Notes under the pieces: model-generated
Told to the model about the DNA's origin: nothing
The model's database searches: none
What the model saw: only the letters and a program-made list of their open reading frames with translations
In this document: positions 33,956-42,638 of the stretch, piece after piece
Position numbering within the stretch: position 1 is the stretch's first letter
How the letters are laid out: each line of letters starts with the position of its first letter
Position numbers and translations under genes: made by a program
NCBI GenBank assembly: GCA_046349085.1
Contig: JAXMDA010000004.1
Coordinates: 389,232-453,231 of the forward strand
From: JAJXWB01 sp046349085
Lineage (GTDB): Bacteria > Pseudomonadota > Alphaproteobacteria > Rhizobiales > Beijerinckiaceae
DNA: 64,000 bases
Direction: 5' to 3'

Positions 33956-35227
33956 TTACCTGTTCGTCACCTCGTTGCGTCCCACCACCATCCAGTGCAC
34001 TTCGTCCGGGCCGTCGGCGAAACGCAGGTGGCGTACGTCCGCATACATTTCGGCGAGCGGCGTCCAGTTGGAAATGCCGGTCGCGCCGTGCATCTGGATC
34101 GCCTGGTCGATGATGCGGCAGGTCCGCTCCGGCACCATGGCCTTGACCATCGACACCCACACGCGCGCCTCCTTGTTGCCGAGCACGTCCATCGCCTTGG
34201 CCGCCTTCAGCACCATGAGGCGCATCGCCTCGATCTCGCAGCGCGCCTGCGCGATGATCTGCAGGTTGCCGCCGAGATGCACGAGCTTCCTGCCGAAGGC
34301 TTCGCGCGAAAGGCCGCGTTCCACCATCAGGTCCAGCGCCTTCTCCGCCTTGCCGATCGTGCGCATGCAGTGATGGATGCGGCCGGGACCGAGGCGAAGC
34401 TGCGAAATCTCGAAGCCCCTGCCCTCGCCGAGCAAAATGTTGGACTTGGGCACGCGCACATTGTTGAAGCGCATGTGCATGTGCCCGCGCGGCGCGTGAT
34501 CGTGGCCGAACACGTGCATCGGCCCGATGATTTCCACGCCGGGCGTGCCGACCGGCACGAGAATCTGCGACTGCTGCTTGGAGGGCGGCGCGTCGGGATT
34601 GGTCTTCACCATCACGATCATGATCTTGCAGCGCGGATCGCCGAGGCCGGAGATGTAGTATTTCTCGCCGTTGATGACCCATTCGTCGCCGTCGAGCTTC
34701 GCCGTCGTCGAAATGTTCTTGGCGTCGGACGAGGCGACGTTCGGCTCGGTCATCACATAGGCCGAGCGAATCTCGCCGTTGAGCAGCGGCTTCAGCCATT
34801 TCTCCTTCTGCTCCTTGGTGCCGACGCGCTCCAGCACTTCCATGTTGCCGGTGTCGGGCGCCGAGCAGTTCATCGCTTCCGAGCCGAGCGGATATTTGCC
34901 GAGCTCGGCGGCGATGAAGGCGTAGTCGAGATTGCTCAAGCCCTCGCCGGTCTCCGCGTCGGGCAGGAAGAAGTTCCACAGGCCTTCCGCCTTGGCCTTG
35001 TCCTTGGCCTTCTGCAGGCATTCGAGCTGGCCCGGCGCAAAGCTCCAGCGATCGGTCTTGCCCTTGCCGAGCGCCATGTACTCGACCTGCATCGGCGCAA
35101 CGGTTTCCTTCAGGAACTTGCGCACGTGATCGTAAAGCGGCTTCGCCTTTTCCGACATGCGGAGATCGTTGAGTTCGTCGGCTGGATTGAACCCGAAGCC
35201 CGCCGATTTTGCGCTCATGTCGTTCAT
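33956..35227 (-). CDS. Acyl-CoA dehydrogenase, ACAD10/11-like
   Basis: A 423-residue stand-alone dehydrogenase. Its signature text (WSFAPGQLECLQKAKDKAKA, GLWNFFLPD, LGPGRIHHCMRTIGKAEKAL) is that of the ACAD10/ACAD11 branch, which handles long or branched acyl-CoAs. The medium-chain catalytic position is aspartate in LRFADGPDEVH, as usual in this branch, so it does not need a partner. It is on the opposite strand to the paired dehydrogenases and divergent from the short-chain dehydrogenase gene at 35353, sharing a 125-bp promoter region. Confidence 0.88.
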   Translation of the reverse strand: MNDMSAKSAGFGFNPADELNDLRMSEKAKPLYDHVRKFLKETVAPMQVEYMALGKGKTDRWSFAPGQLECLQKAKDKAKAEGLWNFFLPDAETGEGLSNLDYAFIAAELGKYPLGSEAMNCSAPDTGNMEVLERVGTKEQKEKWLKPLLNGEIRSAYVMTEPNVASSDAKNISTTAKLDGDEWVINGEKYYISGLGDPRCKIMIVMVKTNPDAPPSKQQSQILVPVGTPGVEIIGPMHVFGHDHAPRGHMHMRFNNVRVPKSNILLGEGRGFEISQLRLGPGRIHHCMRTIGKAEKALDLMVERGLSREAFGRKLVHLGGNLQIIAQARCEIEAMRLMVLKAAKAMDVLGNKEARVWVSMVKAMVPERTCRIIDQAIQMHGATGISNWTPLAEMYADVRHLRFADGPDEVHWMVVGRNEVTNR

Positions 35228-35352
35228 CGTTTTTCTCCCTGGATTTTTCTGCGCACTTGCGTCGGCGCGCGACTTGTCCGAAAATCGCCCTACAAAATTA
35301 TGATACGAAATAGCGCGGACGCCAACAGCAAATCCGCGCGCGGGACGGAACG

Positions 35353-36225
35353 ATGGCCGGAGGTTTCGAGGCTGACCTGCTGAAGGGCAAGCGCGCGCTC
35401 ATCACGGGCGGCGGCACGGGCCTCGGCAAGGCGATCGGCGCGCGCTTCATGCAGCTCGGCGCCGATCTCGTCATCTGCGGCCGCAGGCGCGACGTGTTGC
35501 AGGATACGGCGCAGGAGTTCGCGCAAGCCTACGGCCGCTTCGTCGAGATCGAGCCCTGCGACATCCGCGACGCCGCCGCCGTCGAGGACATGATGGAGCG
35601 CATTGCGCAGCGTCGCCCGCTCGACATTCTCGTCAACAACGCCGCCGGCAATTTTCTCGCGCAATCGCACAAGCTGTCGCCGCGCGCGATCGACGCGGTG
35701 CTCAACACCTGCCTGCATGGAGCCGCCTATTGCACGGTCGCCGCGGGGCGACGCTGGATCGAGACGAAGCGGCCGGGCGTCGTTCTCTCCATCCTCACGC
35801 TTTCGGCGCTGCACGGCGCGGCCTTCACCTTGCCAAACGCGATGGCCAAGGCCGGCATAGACGCGATGACGAAATCGCTCGCCGTCGAATGGGGTCCGCA
35901 TAATATCCGGCTCGTCGCCGTCGCGCCCGGCAATTTCCCGACGCAGGGCGCGGGCGCGCGGCTGACGCCGACCGGCGGCGCCGGAGACATCGACCCCGGC
36001 GTGCCGCTGCGCCGCGACGGCGAACATGGAGAACTTGCCGATCTCTGCGCCTTCCTGGTGTCGGACATGGCGGCCTACGTCACCGGCGAGACGGTCGTGA
36101 TCGACGGCGGCAAGCGCTGGCTCGCCGGCTCGCGCGCCGGCGTGTCGCAGATGCTGAACTGGTCGGACGAAGACTGGGCGCGCCAGCGCGCAAGTCAACC
36201 GGCAAGAAATAGAGAGAGCACATGA
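35353..36225 (+). CDS. SDR of the 2,4-dienoyl-CoA reductase type
   Basis: A 290-residue SDR with the cofactor motif TGGGTGLGKAIG and DILVNNAAGNFL. At the usual catalytic tyrosine there is asparagine (Asn162, with Lys166 in PNAMAKAGIDAMTKSLAVEW). Loss of that tyrosine together with this local text is typical of 2,4-dienoyl-CoA reductases, which use NADPH to clear double bonds during oxidation of unsaturated acids. Length and the C-terminal tail also suit that group. It overlaps the next gene by ATGA and so belongs to the operon running to 39.5 kb. Confidence 0.8.
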   Translation: MAGGFEADLLKGKRALITGGGTGLGKAIGARFMQLGADLVICGRRRDVLQDTAQEFAQAYGRFVEIEPCDIRDAAAVEDMMERIAQRRPLDILVNNAAGNFLAQSHKLSPRAIDAVLNTCLHGAAYCTVAAGRRWIETKRPGVVLSILTLSALHGAAFTLPNAMAKAGIDAMTKSLAVEWGPHNIRLVAVAPGNFPTQGAGARLTPTGGAGDIDPGVPLRRDGEHGELADLCAFLVSDMAAYVTGETVVIDGGKRWLAGSRAGVSQMLNWSDEDWARQRASQPARNREST

Positions 36226-37280
36226 GCGAGACGACCGACCTCATCCGCGACATGGCCGAAAAGCTGTTCGGCGACGCCTGCCAGAAATCGGTTCTTGCCG
36301 CCGCCGAGAACGGCGAGTTTCAGAAGGCGCTGTGGCAGGAGATCGCCGACGCCGGCCTCGCCGGCGCGCTGCTTCCCGAAAGCGCCGGCGGCTCCGCCCT
36401 CGCCATCGAGGACGCGCTCGCCGCGCTGCGCATTTCGGCGAGCCGCGCCGCCCCCGTTCCTCTCGCGGAAACCATGCTCGCCGGCTGGCTGGCGGGCGCC
36501 GCTGTCGCCCTGCCCGAAGGACCCTTGACGATCGCGCCGACGAGCAGCGGATCGGCTCTCGCACTGAAGAAGAACGGCGCCGGCTGGCGTCTCGAAGGCG
36601 TGGCGAGGCGCGTTCCGTTCGCGCGCAACGCCGCCGCCATTCTCGTTCTCGCCAAAACGGACGGCGCAAATATGGTCGCGCGCGTCGATCCCAAGTCCTG
36701 CAAGATCGAGCACGGCCGCAATCTCGCGATGGAGCCGCGCGACGACGTGACCTTCGCCTGCGATCTTGGGAGCAGCGATGTTGCGCCCGCCGGCGACGGC
36801 GTCAATGCGGAAAGCCTGCGCGCCTTCGGCGCCGCCATGCGCGCGAACCAGATCGCCGGCGCGCTCTCGCGCACGCTGGAGATCACGCTGCAATACGCCA
36901 ACGAGCGCGTGCAGTTCGGCAAGCCCATCGGCAAGTTCCAGGCGGTCCAGCACAATCTCGCCATGCTCGCCGCCCATTCCGCCGCCGCCAACGCCGCCGC
37001 CGACATGGCGGCGGAAGCGGCTGCAAACGGCATGAGCCTTCTGCCGATCGCGGCGGCGAAAGCGCGCTGCGGCGAGGCGGCCAGCGTCGGCGCGGCCATC
37101 GCGCACCAGACGCACGGCGCCATCGGCTTCACGCGCGAGCACATGCTGCACTATCTGACGAAGCGCCTGTGGTCGTGGCGCGACGAATTCGGCAAGGAAA
37201 GCGACTGGTCGCTGATTATCGGCCGCGCCGCCGCCAAGGCCGGTCCGAACAGGATCTGGTCCGACATCGTGACGGCGTGA
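36222..37280 (+). CDS. Acyl-CoA dehydrogenase, small-subunit type
   Basis: A 352-residue acyl-CoA dehydrogenase-fold protein (LIRDMAEKLFGDACQKSVLA, YANERVQFGKPIGKFQAVQH, GAIGFTREHMLHYLTKRLW). It is short for the family. Both catalytic glutamate sites are replaced (glycine at the isovaleryl-type site, phenylalanine at the medium-chain site in SWRDEFGKE). It is coupled to the upstream reductase gene by ATGA and followed, after a family A repeat, by its presumed large partner. Confidence 0.83.
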   Translation: MSETTDLIRDMAEKLFGDACQKSVLAAAENGEFQKALWQEIADAGLAGALLPESAGGSALAIEDALAALRISASRAAPVPLAETMLAGWLAGAAVALPEGPLTIAPTSSGSALALKKNGAGWRLEGVARRVPFARNAAAILVLAKTDGANMVARVDPKSCKIEHGRNLAMEPRDDVTFACDLGSSDVAPAGDGVNAESLRAFGAAMRANQIAGALSRTLEITLQYANERVQFGKPIGKFQAVQHNLAMLAAHSAAANAAADMAAEAAANGMSLLPIAAAKARCGEAASVGAAIAHQTHGAIGFTREHMLHYLTKRLWSWRDEFGKESDWSLIIGRAAAKAGPNRIWSDIVTA

Positions 37281-37328
37281 GGACGAGATGGCGCACGCAT
37301 TTCCGCAGTCGCAACAATTCAGGCCCGC

Positions 37329-37464
37329 CGTCATTGCGAGGAGCTCAGGCGAAATCGCCGGAGGCGATTTCTGCCGAAGCGACGAAGCAATCCATCCTCC
37401 AACCTGCCCCGATGGATGGACTGCTTCGCTTTCGGACGAAGTCCGCGTCGGGCTCGCAATGACG
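37329..37464. repeat. Palindromic repeat, family A copy 5, with inserted hairpins
   Basis: The outer ends CGTCATTGCGAGGAG and CTCGCAATGACG are family A. The left arm is interrupted by a self-complementary block (GAAATCGCC / GGCGATTTC) and the right arm by another (CGGAC / GTCCG). Nearly the whole gap between the two dehydrogenase genes is repeat. Confidence 0.8.
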
Positions 37465-37484
37465 GCCGGCGTGAGGATTGAACC

Positions 37485-38636
37485 ATGACGCACCTGACCT
37501 TCGCCCCGCCGCCTCCGAACACGGAAGCCACCGAAAAGCTGCGCGCCGAAGTGCGCGCCTTCCTCGCGACCGAACTCGCGGGCATGTCGGCGCGCAAGCG
37601 CGCGGCCTCCTGGGGCGGCCGCGATCCCGCCTTCTCGAAAAAGATGGCGGAACGCGGCTGGATCGGCATGACATGGCCGAAGAAATACGGCGGCCATGAA
37701 CGCTCGGCGCTCGAACGCTATGTCGTGCTGGAAGAAATGCTCGCCGCAGGCGCCCCTGTGGGCGCACATTGGATCGCCGACCGTCAGTCCGCGCCCTCCA
37801 TCCTGCGCTTCGGCACGGAAGAGCAGAAGCTCTTCTTCGTCCCGAAGATCGCGCGCGGCGAACTGTTCTTCTGCATCGGCATGAGCGAGCCGGATTCCGG
37901 CTCCGATCTCGCCGCCACGCGCACGCGCGCGACAGCGGTCGAAGGCGGCTTCCGGGTCAACGGCACGAAGGTCTGGACGTCGGGCGCGCATGTCGCCCAT
38001 TACATGATCCTGTTCTGCCGCACGGACTCGAAGAGCGACGACCGGCACGGCGGCGTCAGCCAGTTCATCGTCGACATGAAGACGCCGGGCATGAAGGTGA
38101 GCCCGATCTACGATCTCTCGCACGAGCATCACTTCAACGAAGTCGTGTTCGAGGACATGTTTTTGCCGACGAGCGCGCTGCTGGGCAATCAGGGCGACGG
38201 CTGGAAGCAGGTGACGGGCGAGCTCGCCTACGAGCGCTCCGGCCCCGACCGATTCCTCTCGACCTTCACGCTGCTGATCGAAGGCTTCGCCATGCTGGGC
38301 GAACATGTGGACGATCGCGCGAGCGTCGCGCTCGGCCGCATCATCGCGCATCTCATGACGCTGCGGCGCATGTCGCGCTCGATCGCCGGAATGCTCCAGC
38401 GCGGCGAGGACCCTGCGGTGCACGCCGCCATCGTCAAGGAGCTCGGCACGAGCCTCGAGCAGGAGATGGTCGAAGTCCTGCGCCTCATCGTCGACGCCGA
38501 GCCGGACGGCAGGTCCGACAATCCCTACATCGCCGTGCTCGCGCACACGATCCTGCACGCCCCCTCATTCTCGCTGCGCGGCGGCACGCGCGAAATCCTG
38601 CGCGGCATGATCGCGCGGGGATTGGGGTTGCGATGA
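37485..38636 (+). CDS. Acyl-CoA dehydrogenase, large-subunit type
   Basis: A 383-residue protein (GWIGMTWPKKYGGHERSALE, CIGMSEPDSGSDLAATRTRA, VNGTKVWTSGAHVAHYM). Glu250 in LAYERSGPDRFL is at the isovaleryl-type base position and the medium-chain site is glycine (LRGGTREILRG). It is therefore the likely catalytic partner of the preceding small-type protein, completing the third such pair in the window. The start ATG follows GAGGATTGAACC. Confidence 0.86.
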   Translation: MTHLTFAPPPPNTEATEKLRAEVRAFLATELAGMSARKRAASWGGRDPAFSKKMAERGWIGMTWPKKYGGHERSALERYVVLEEMLAAGAPVGAHWIADRQSAPSILRFGTEEQKLFFVPKIARGELFFCIGMSEPDSGSDLAATRTRATAVEGGFRVNGTKVWTSGAHVAHYMILFCRTDSKSDDRHGGVSQFIVDMKTPGMKVSPIYDLSHEHHFNEVVFEDMFLPTSALLGNQGDGWKQVTGELAYERSGPDRFLSTFTLLIEGFAMLGEHVDDRASVALGRIIAHLMTLRRMSRSIAGMLQRGEDPAVHAAIVKELGTSLEQEMVEVLRLIVDAEPDGRSDNPYIAVLAHTILHAPSFSLRGGTREILRGMIARGLGLR

Positions 38637-38723
38637 GGACCTGAATCGCGCCTCGGATCTGATCCCCTTCCCCGCTCTCCCCCCTGTGGGGGAAGGCAGA
38701 AGCCCTGTCACAAGGAACCGCCC

Positions 38724-39497
38724 ATGACCGCCTACAAGGACCTCACAGTCGAAACGCAGGGTCACGTGCAGATTGTCACGATCCGCCGGCCGCCGTTCAA
38801 CTTCTTCGACAATGAACTGATCCGCGAACTCGCCGCCGCCTTCGAAGCCGGCGACCGCGATCCGAATATCCGCGCCAGCGTGCTCGCGGCCGACGGCAAG
38901 TCCTTCTGCGCCGGCGCCGATTTCGCCAATCGCGCCGACACCGGCACGGTCGCCGAAGGCGGCAAGCATCTCTACAAGGAGGCGACCCGCCTGTTCAAAG
39001 TCGAAAAGCCGATCGTCGCCGCCGTGCATGGCGCGGCCATCGGCGGCGGGCTCGGCCTTGCGGTCATGGCGGACTTCCGCGTCACCTGCGCGGAGGCGCG
39101 CTTCTCTGCCAATTTCGCGCGCCTCGGCATGCATCCCGGCTTCGGCCTGACGCACACGCTGCCCCGCATCGTCGGTCAGCAGCAGGCGGCGCTGCTCTTC
39201 TACACCGGGCGTCGCATCTCCGGCGAAGAGGCCTACAGGATCGGGCTCGCCGACATGCTCGTGCCGGAAGGCGAAGTGCTGGGCGCGGCCAAGGCGCTCG
39301 CCGCCGAAATCGCGCAATCCGCGCCGCTCGCCATTCTCTCGATCCGCGAAACCCTGCGCCGCGGCCTCGCCGAAGGCGTCGAGCGCGCGACCGAGCGCGA
39401 ACTCGTCGAGCAGGACTGGCAGCGTCGCACGGAAGATTTCAAGGAAGGCGTGAAGGCGACGGCGGAACGGCGGCTGCCGGATTTCCGGGGGAAGTAA
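38724..39497 (+). CDS. Enoyl-CoA hydratase
   Basis: A 257-residue crotonase-fold protein that would add water to an enoyl-CoA. The oxyanion-hole segments are SFCAGADFANR and VAAVHGAAIGGGLGLAVMAD, followed by SANFARLGMHPGFGLTHTLP, where one of the expected active-site glutamates is not obvious. It is the last gene of the acyl-CoA operon starting at 35353. A small hairpin (CTTCCCC..GGGGGAAG, near 38669-38697) precedes it. It converges with the RND pump operon. Confidence 0.87.
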   Translation: MTAYKDLTVETQGHVQIVTIRRPPFNFFDNELIRELAAAFEAGDRDPNIRASVLAADGKSFCAGADFANRADTGTVAEGGKHLYKEATRLFKVEKPIVAAVHGAAIGGGLGLAVMADFRVTCAEARFSANFARLGMHPGFGLTHTLPRIVGQQQAALLFYTGRRISGEEAYRIGLADMLVPEGEVLGAAKALAAEIAQSAPLAILSIRETLRRGLAEGVERATERELVEQDWQRRTEDFKEGVKATAERRLPDFRGK

Positions 39498-39503
39498 GGG
39501 CCC

Positions 39504-42500
39504 CTACTCCGCCGCCGCCATCTCCTCTTCCTCGTCCTCGCGCGCCCGCTTGCGCGACAACTTGTCCATCAGCAGATAGATCACCGGCGTCGTGTAGAGC
39601 GTCAGGATCTGGGACAGCACGAGCCCGCCGACGATGGTGATGCCGAGCGGCCGGCGCAGCTCCGCGCCGGCGCCGGTGGCGATCGCCAGCGGCAGCGCGC
39701 CGAACAGCGCGGCGAGCGTCGTCATCATGATCGGGCGGAAGCGTTCGAGCGCCGCCTCATAGGCCGCCTCCGCCGCGCTCAAGCCCCGCTCGCGCTGCGC
39801 CTGCACCGCGAAATCGACGAGCATGATGCCGTTCTTCTTCACGATGCCGATGAGCAGGATGATGCCGATGAAGGCGATGAGCGTCAGCTCCGAGCCGAAC
39901 AGCATGAGCGCGAGCAAGGCGCCGAGCCCCGCCGACGGGAGAGTCGAGAGGATCGTCACGGGATGGATCAGGCTCTCGTAGAGCACGCCCAGGATGAGAT
40001 AGACCGCAAGCAGCGCAATCAGGATCAGCCGGCCCTGCCCGCCCGACGACGAGCGGAAGTCGCGCGCTTCGCCGGCAAATTCCGTTCGCAAGCCGTCAGG
40101 AGGGTTCATTTCCGCGACCGCCGCGTCGATCGCGCGCGTGGCCGCTTCCAGCGTCATGTTGGGCGCGAGATTGAAGCTGATGGTGATGGCGGGAAACGAA
40201 CCCTGATGATTGACCTGCAGCGCCATCGCTGAACGCTCGACGCGCGCGACGGCGCTGAGCGGCACCTGATAGCGCGCCGGCGTCGAGAAATTCGATGTGG
40301 AGGGAACGGGTTGCACCGTCGCCGAGGCCGAGACGAAGAGCCCCGAGAGATCGCTCGGGTCGCGCTGGCGCGCGGTCGTGCTTTCCACGATCACCCGATA
40401 CTGGTTGCGCTGCGTATAGATGATCGCCGTCTGCCGCTGGCCGAAGGCCGTGTTGAGCGCAGTGTCGATATCTTGGATTCGCACGCCGTAGCGCGCCGCC
40501 GCCTGCCGGTCTATCACGACGTTGGCGCGAAGTCCTCCCTGCTCGCGATCCGTCGTGACGTCGGCCAGTTCCGGCAACTGCCGCAGCCGCTGCACGACTT
40601 TCGGCGTCCACTCGCTGAGTTCCTCGAGCGAGGGGTCCCACAGCGTGAATTGATATTGCGACTTGCTCTCGCGCCCCCCCGCGCGCACGTCCTGCACGGG
40701 GAACATGAACACCGTGATGCCCGGCGCGCGCGCGAGCTTGCCGCGCAACCTGTTGATTGCGTCGCGCGAACTGCCTGCGCGTACGCCTTCCGGCTTCAGC
40801 GCGATGAAGATGCGGCCCTGATTGAAGGAGCGCGTGCCGCCGATGAAGGAGGCGACGTTCTGCACATCTGGATCGGCGGCGATAATGTCGGCGGCGCGCT
40901 GCTGATAGCTCGCCATTGCCGCAAACGACACGTCGGGCGACCCTTCCGTGAAGCTGAAGATCAGCCCCGTGTCGTCCTGCGGGATATAGCCCTTGGGCAC
41001 GATGCGATAGAGCTGCACGGTGAGCGCGACCACGCCCGCGATCACGAGAAGCGACGCCCAGGGATGGTTGATCGCCACCTTCAGCCCGCGGCCATAGCTG
41101 GCCGCAATACGCGAGAGCGCGCCTTCCACCATGCTGTCGAGACGCGTCTTGCGTTCATGGTCGGCGCGCTTCATGTAGCGCGCGCAGATCATGGGCGTCA
41201 CCGTCAGCGATACGAAGGTCGAAACCGCGATGGCGAAGACCATGGTGAGCGAGAATTCGCGGAACAGCTTTCCGGGAATGCCTGGAAGAAAGATGAGCGG
41301 AATGAAGGCCGCCGCGAGCGACAGGCTGATCGACACGACCGTAAATCCGATCTGCCGCGCGCCATCGAGCGCGGCGGCGACGGGCCGCTTGCCCAATTCC
41401 AGATTGCGGTAGACGTTCTCGATCATGACGATGGCGTCGTCGACGACGAATCCGACGGCGACGATGACCGCCATCAGGGAGATATTGTCGATCGAGAATT
41501 TCGCCGCATACATGCAGGCGAAAGTGCCGGCGAGGGACAGCGGCACGGTGACGCCCGCTGCAATCGTCGGCGCGGCGCGGCGCACGAAAATCAGCACGAC
41601 CGCCATGACCAGCGCGATCGAGACCATCAGCGTGAACTGAATTTCGCGAATGCTCGCGCGGATCGTCGTCGTACGATCGCTCAATGTCGAGATGTCGATG
41701 CCCGCCGGGATCCAGCGCTGGATCTCCGGCAACAGCGCCTTCACCCGGTCGACCGTGTCGATCACATTCGCGTCGGGCTGCTTGGTGATGAACAGCAGCA
41801 CCGCGGGCTTCTTGTTGAACCAGCCGGCCGAGCGCGTGTTGCGCACGGAGCGGTCGATGGTCGCTATATCCGCCAGGCGCGCCGGGCCGTTGGGCGTGCG
41901 GATGACGATCTTGCGATAGCCCGCCGTGTCGGAGAGCTGATCGTCGGTCGCAAAGCTCCCGCTGCGCTCCGGGCCCTCCCATGAGCCGACGGCGCCATGC
42001 GCATTTGCGGCGGAAACGGCGTTGGCGATCGTGTCGAGGCCAACGCCCATCGAGGCAAGACGCGACGGATCGACCTGAATGCGGATCGCCGGCTGCTCGG
42101 CGCCGTTCACCTGAACCTCGGCGACGCCTTCCACCTGGCTCAGCTTCTGCGCGATCACCGTGTCGGCGGCGTCGTAGAGCGCGCTTGCCGGAAGGCTGTC
42201 CGATGTCAGCGCCAGGATCAGCACCGGCATGGCGGCAGGATTGGCCTTGCGGAACTGCGGCGTCGTCGGCAAGTCGGACGGCAGGTCCGTCGCCGCCGCA
42301 TTGATCGCCGATTGCACGTCCTGCGCGGCCTTGTCGATCGGGCGGTTGAGATCGAACTGCGCGGTGACGACAGTCGCGCCGAGCGCGCTCACCGAGGTTA
42401 GCTCGGTAATGCCTGCGATTTCCGACAGCCGCCGCTCGAGCGGCGCGGCGACGCTCGCCGCCATGGTCGCAGGATCGGCGCCCGGCCGCGACGCGATGAT

Positions 42501-42638
42501 GCGGATGGTCGGAAAATCGATCGACGGCAGGCTGGATACGGGCAGGAAGAAATAGGCGACGAGCCCGGCGAGAAACAGGCCGACCGCAAGCAGCGTGGTC
42601 GCGACGGGACGCCGGATGAAGGGCGCGGAGAAGTTCAC
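39504..42638 (-). CDS. RND efflux permease 2 (MdtC-like)
   Basis: A 1,044-residue proton-driven drug pump of the AcrB/MdtBC type. It starts at GTG 42638, which overlaps the stop of the first pump gene; longer readings upstream are in another gene's frame. It has the N-terminal VNFSAPFIRRPVATTLLAVG, the helix-4 aspartate pair in VGFVVDDAIVMIENVYRN, the helix-10 lysine context IGIVKKNGIMLVDFA, and the RPIMMTTLAALFGALPLA loop. The C-terminal tail is acidic (REDEEEEMAAAE). It is the last gene of the efflux operon. Confidence 0.9.
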   Translation of the reverse strand: MNFSAPFIRRPVATTLLAVGLFLAGLVAYFFLPVSSLPSIDFPTIRIIASRPGADPATMAASVAAPLERRLSEIAGITELTSVSALGATVVTAQFDLNRPIDKAAQDVQSAINAAATDLPSDLPTTPQFRKANPAAMPVLILALTSDSLPASALYDAADTVIAQKLSQVEGVAEVQVNGAEQPAIRIQVDPSRLASMGVGLDTIANAVSAANAHGAVGSWEGPERSGSFATDDQLSDTAGYRKIVIRTPNGPARLADIATIDRSVRNTRSAGWFNKKPAVLLFITKQPDANVIDTVDRVKALLPEIQRWIPAGIDISTLSDRTTTIRASIREIQFTLMVSIALVMAVVLIFVRRAAPTIAAGVTVPLSLAGTFACMYAAKFSIDNISLMAVIVAVGFVVDDAIVMIENVYRNLELGKRPVAAALDGARQIGFTVVSISLSLAAAFIPLIFLPGIPGKLFREFSLTMVFAIAVSTFVSLTVTPMICARYMKRADHERKTRLDSMVEGALSRIAASYGRGLKVAINHPWASLLVIAGVVALTVQLYRIVPKGYIPQDDTGLIFSFTEGSPDVSFAAMASYQQRAADIIAADPDVQNVASFIGGTRSFNQGRIFIALKPEGVRAGSSRDAINRLRGKLARAPGITVFMFPVQDVRAGGRESKSQYQFTLWDPSLEELSEWTPKVVQRLRQLPELADVTTDREQGGLRANVVIDRQAAARYGVRIQDIDTALNTAFGQRQTAIIYTQRNQYRVIVESTTARQRDPSDLSGLFVSASATVQPVPSTSNFSTPARYQVPLSAVARVERSAMALQVNHQGSFPAITISFNLAPNMTLEAATRAIDAAVAEMNPPDGLRTEFAGEARDFRSSSGGQGRLILIALLAVYLILGVLYESLIHPVTILSTLPSAGLGALLALMLFGSELTLIAFIGIILLIGIVKKNGIMLVDFAVQAQRERGLSAAEAAYEAALERFRPIMMTTLAALFGALPLAIATGAGAELRRPLGITIVGGLVLSQILTLYTTPVIYLLMDKLSRKRAREDEEEEMAAAE

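Noticed and set aside
25798..37464. Family A repeats considered as a CRISPR array
   Set aside because: The copies are kilobases apart, lie between genes, and have no regular spacers or cas genes.
36195..38558. A 787-codon minus-strand open frame across two dehydrogenase genes
   Set aside because: It runs through two genes with strong homology on the plus strand and through a repeat between them, and its product has no recognisable motif.
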